In this document: positions 4,942-6,622 of the stretch, one piece after another
How the letters are laid out: each line of letters opens with the position of its first letter
Position numbering within the stretch: the stretch's first letter is position 1
Origin: JADJPL01 sp041183125
GTDB lineage: Bacteria; Bacteroidota; Bacteroidia; Chitinophagales; Saprospiraceae
Direction: 5' to 3'
Assembly (NCBI GenBank): GCA_041183125.1
Contig: JBEGMH010000128.1
Coordinates: 1 to 6,622 of the forward strand
DNA length: 6,622 nt
Program-made: the position numbers and the translations under genes
Notes under the pieces: generated by a model
The model's input: only the letters and a program-made list of their open reading frames with translations
Databases searched by the model: none
Told to the model about the DNA's origin: nothing

Positions 4942-6622
4942 ATGCTGTATTGGCGGGAAATTCCATTTTTATCCCTCTCCATCGCCTATGTCGTCGGCAT
5001 CGCTGCCGGAGAGTTGTACACCGGGGCCAAGCTGCCCGAAGGCGCTGCCCTCGTTTCCCTGATACTTTCGTTCGCCATAAGTGCCTGGGTAGGCCTGCGC
5101 CGTTCTGCCTATCGGCTTCGTTCGGTATTTATGGTTTGGTGCTGCCTGTCGTTCGCTTTATTGGGGCAGTGGCGCTACATCGTTGGACAGGGAGCCGTAC
5201 GGGAGCAGGAAGCATGGCTAAATGGGATTGCTTCCCCTTCCCCCGCGCTCCGCATCCTGGTTGAAGAATGCCGGGAAAGACCGCGGGGCCTGCACATACA
5301 AGGCCGCCTACTGGCAGTGTACGGTATAGAAACGAGCGTGCCCCTGCCACGGCTTATGGCATACATCGAAAAGGACAGCACTTTGGCTGTCCGGGGCGGC
5401 GATATCTTGTGGATCATAGGCAAGCCGCGCCCGGTGCGCGACAACCCCAATCCGGAGGCATTTAATTATGCGGGTTTTTTGAGGCGGCGCGGGATTACGC
5501 ACGAGGTCTATGGCCGAAAAGGGGAGTGGTGCCGGGCCTCGCCAACGGCGTTACCGGGCTGGCAGTCCTTTCTGTTTTTTAGCCGTCAATACAGCCTGGA
5601 CCGGCTGCGCGAAGCCCTGCCGGATTCCGTACCATACAGCATAGCCGCAGCATTGGTCATCGGCAACCGGGAATCGCTGCAGGCAGAGGTACGGGATGTG
5701 TTCAGCAAAACAGGGGCTATGCACGTGCTGGCGGTATCCGGTCTGCACGTGGGCATGGTGGCCTGGTGCCTGACCTGGATACTGCTGAAACTCCCGGGCA
5801 CGGGCCAAGGCTGGGCGCTGGTGCGCGTACTGGTACAATCTGCCGGGGTCTGGGCGTATGTGCTGATTTGTGGGGCCGGCCCCTCGGTGGTACGGGCCGG
5901 GCTCATGTTCAGTTGGTATTTGGCAGGAAAAACACTGGGCCGGCCCGGCAATATCTGGAATGCGTGGTTTGGTACTGCTTTCCTGCTCTTATTGTACGAA
6001 CCACAATGGCTTTTTGATATCGGTTTCCAGCTCTCTTACCTGGCGGTAGGGGGGATTGTGTTGGTAGAGCCTTTGATTGCTAAGGCCATAGCCCCCTCCT
6101 GGCGGGTGGTGGCCTATTTCTGGCAGCTCACTTCGGTGGGGCTTGCAGCCCAACTCGCTACCGGCCCTTTGAGCGTATATTACTTCCATCAATTCCCCTT
6201 GGGATTCCTGTTGTCAGGCTGGGTGGCTGTGCCGTTGGGAGCGGTGGTACAGGCCCTGGGTATGGCCGTGGGCCTGTTGGGGGAAATCCCGTTCCTCTCG
6301 GATGGGTTGGGGATATTGTTGAGGCTGAGCATAGCGGCTATGTACGGCGCGCTGGAGTGGATTGCGGGGCTGCCGGGGCAGTGCGTGGAAGGGCTATGGC
6401 TGTCGTTGGCTGGGCTTTGCTGGGCGTATGTGTTGCTCGCCTCTGCCGTCAGGCTAAGCCTGGCTTTTAGCAAACGCTGGGCGTGGATATGCCTGGGCTT
6501 GCTCCTGGCCGGGGCCGTTGGGCGTACCGTGCAGGCCCGTCGCACCGCTGAGCGCGCAGAAGTGCTCTGTTACGGCATACAGGGCGCGTCCGCAGTAGAG
6601 TTTTGGCAAGGCAGAACGCCCG
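4942..6622 (+). CDS. comEC: ComEC/Rec2 family DNA-uptake channel protein (3' end missing)
   Basis: This is the first 560 residues of ComEC, the inner-membrane channel that carries single-stranded DNA into the cytoplasm during natural transformation. Three hydrophobic segments (about 8-27, 33-51 and 60-80) open the protein. A soluble DUF4131/OB-like region follows and ends in the typical 'D-N-P-N-P-E-A-F-N-Y-A-G-F-L-R-R-R-G-I' (167-185). The multi-spanning Competence domain (about 230-500) holds the diagnostic 'H-V-L-A-V-S-G-L-H-V-G' (261-271), 'P-S-V-V-R-A' (314-319) and 'D-I-G-F-Q-L-S-Y-L-A-V' (359-369). After more membrane segments the frame enters the C-terminal region ('A-E-V-L-C-Y-G-I') and runs off the window. 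The ATG at 4942 is the first after an in-frame TAA at 4918-4920. Whether a metallo-beta-lactamase-like tail follows cannot be seen; many Bacteroidota versions are short there. It is transcribed away from the acetyltransferase gene. Confidence 0.95.
   Translation, partial: MLYWREIPFLSLSIAYVVGIAAGELYTGAKLPEGAALVSLILSFAISAWVGLRRSAYRLRSVFMVWCCLSFALLGQWRYIVGQGAVREQEAWLNGIASPSPALRILVEECRERPRGLHIQGRLLAVYGIETSVPLPRLMAYIEKDSTLAVRGGDILWIIGKPRPVRDNPNPEAFNYAGFLRRRGITHEVYGRKGEWCRASPTALPGWQSFLFFSRQYSLDRLREALPDSVPYSIAAALVIGNRESLQAEVRDVFSKTGAMHVLAVSGLHVGMVAWCLTWILLKLPGTGQGWALVRVLVQSAGVWAYVLICGAGPSVVRAGLMFSWYLAGKTLGRPGNIWNAWFGTAFLLLLYEPQWLFDIGFQLSYLAVGGIVLVEPLIAKAIAPSWRVVAYFWQLTSVGLAAQLATGPLSVYYFHQFPLGFLLSGWVAVPLGAVVQALGMAVGLLGEIPFLSDGLGILLRLSIAAMYGALEWIAGLPGQCVEGLWLSLAGLCWAYVLLASAVRLSLAFSKRWAWICLGLLLAGAVGRTVQARRTAERAEVLCYGIQGASAVEFWQGRTP

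Noticed and set aside
4950..5264. 104-codon + strand frame at the start of comEC
   Set aside because: It overlaps comEC in another frame and has an Arg/Pro/Cys-rich shadow composition, while the comEC frame has membrane segments and family motifs.
6189..6545. 118-codon minus-strand frame antisense to comEC
   Set aside because: Low-complexity Ser/Pro/Ala/Thr-rich product that mirrors the codon bias of the membrane protein on the other strand.

Overview
The window is from a member of the Bacteroidota, most likely the Saprospiria (Lewinella/Haliscomenobacter-like). Three things point there. The first gene ends in a type IX secretion (T9SS) type A sorting domain. Its HYR, carboxypeptidase-regulatory, dockerin-like and cohesin-like order, including an 'NTSWRFVDA' linker, is typical of Saprospiraceae surface proteins. 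The yraN and comEC genes also read like Bacteroidota versions, and upstream regions lack strong Shine-Dalgarno sequences. Base composition is moderately GC-rich in the genes and AT-rich only just before comEC. The exact genus is inference.

Layout. Bases 1-3482 (+) hold the 3' part of a giant secreted surface protein whose 5' end lies outside the window. It is followed by a clear intrinsic terminator (3561-3591) and an 80-base inverted-repeat element (3594-3673). Next is yraN (3730-4095, +), a small predicted nuclease-fold protein. It converges, with a 9-base gap, on a GNAT acetyltransferase of the RimJ/RimL type (4105-4683, -). The interval 4684-4941 between the divergent acetyltransferase and comEC holds a Bacteroidota-type -7 box for the acetyltransferase, a long stem-loop ending in eight T's on the + strand, and an AT-rich stretch upstream of comEC. 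The N-terminal 560 residues of the DNA-uptake channel protein ComEC (4942-6622, +) run off the right end.

The genes do not form one operon. The surface protein is its own transcription unit closed by its terminator. yraN and the acetyltransferase converge, and the acetyltransferase and comEC diverge. The only functional link I can suggest is weak: yraN (PD-(D/E)XK-like fold) and comEC both concern DNA handling. I found no CRISPR array, RNA gene, insertion sequence, phage gene or defence system. The window is an ordinary chromosomal segment. The points most worth a second look are the two intergenic inverted repeats and the long-period repeat architecture of the surface protein.
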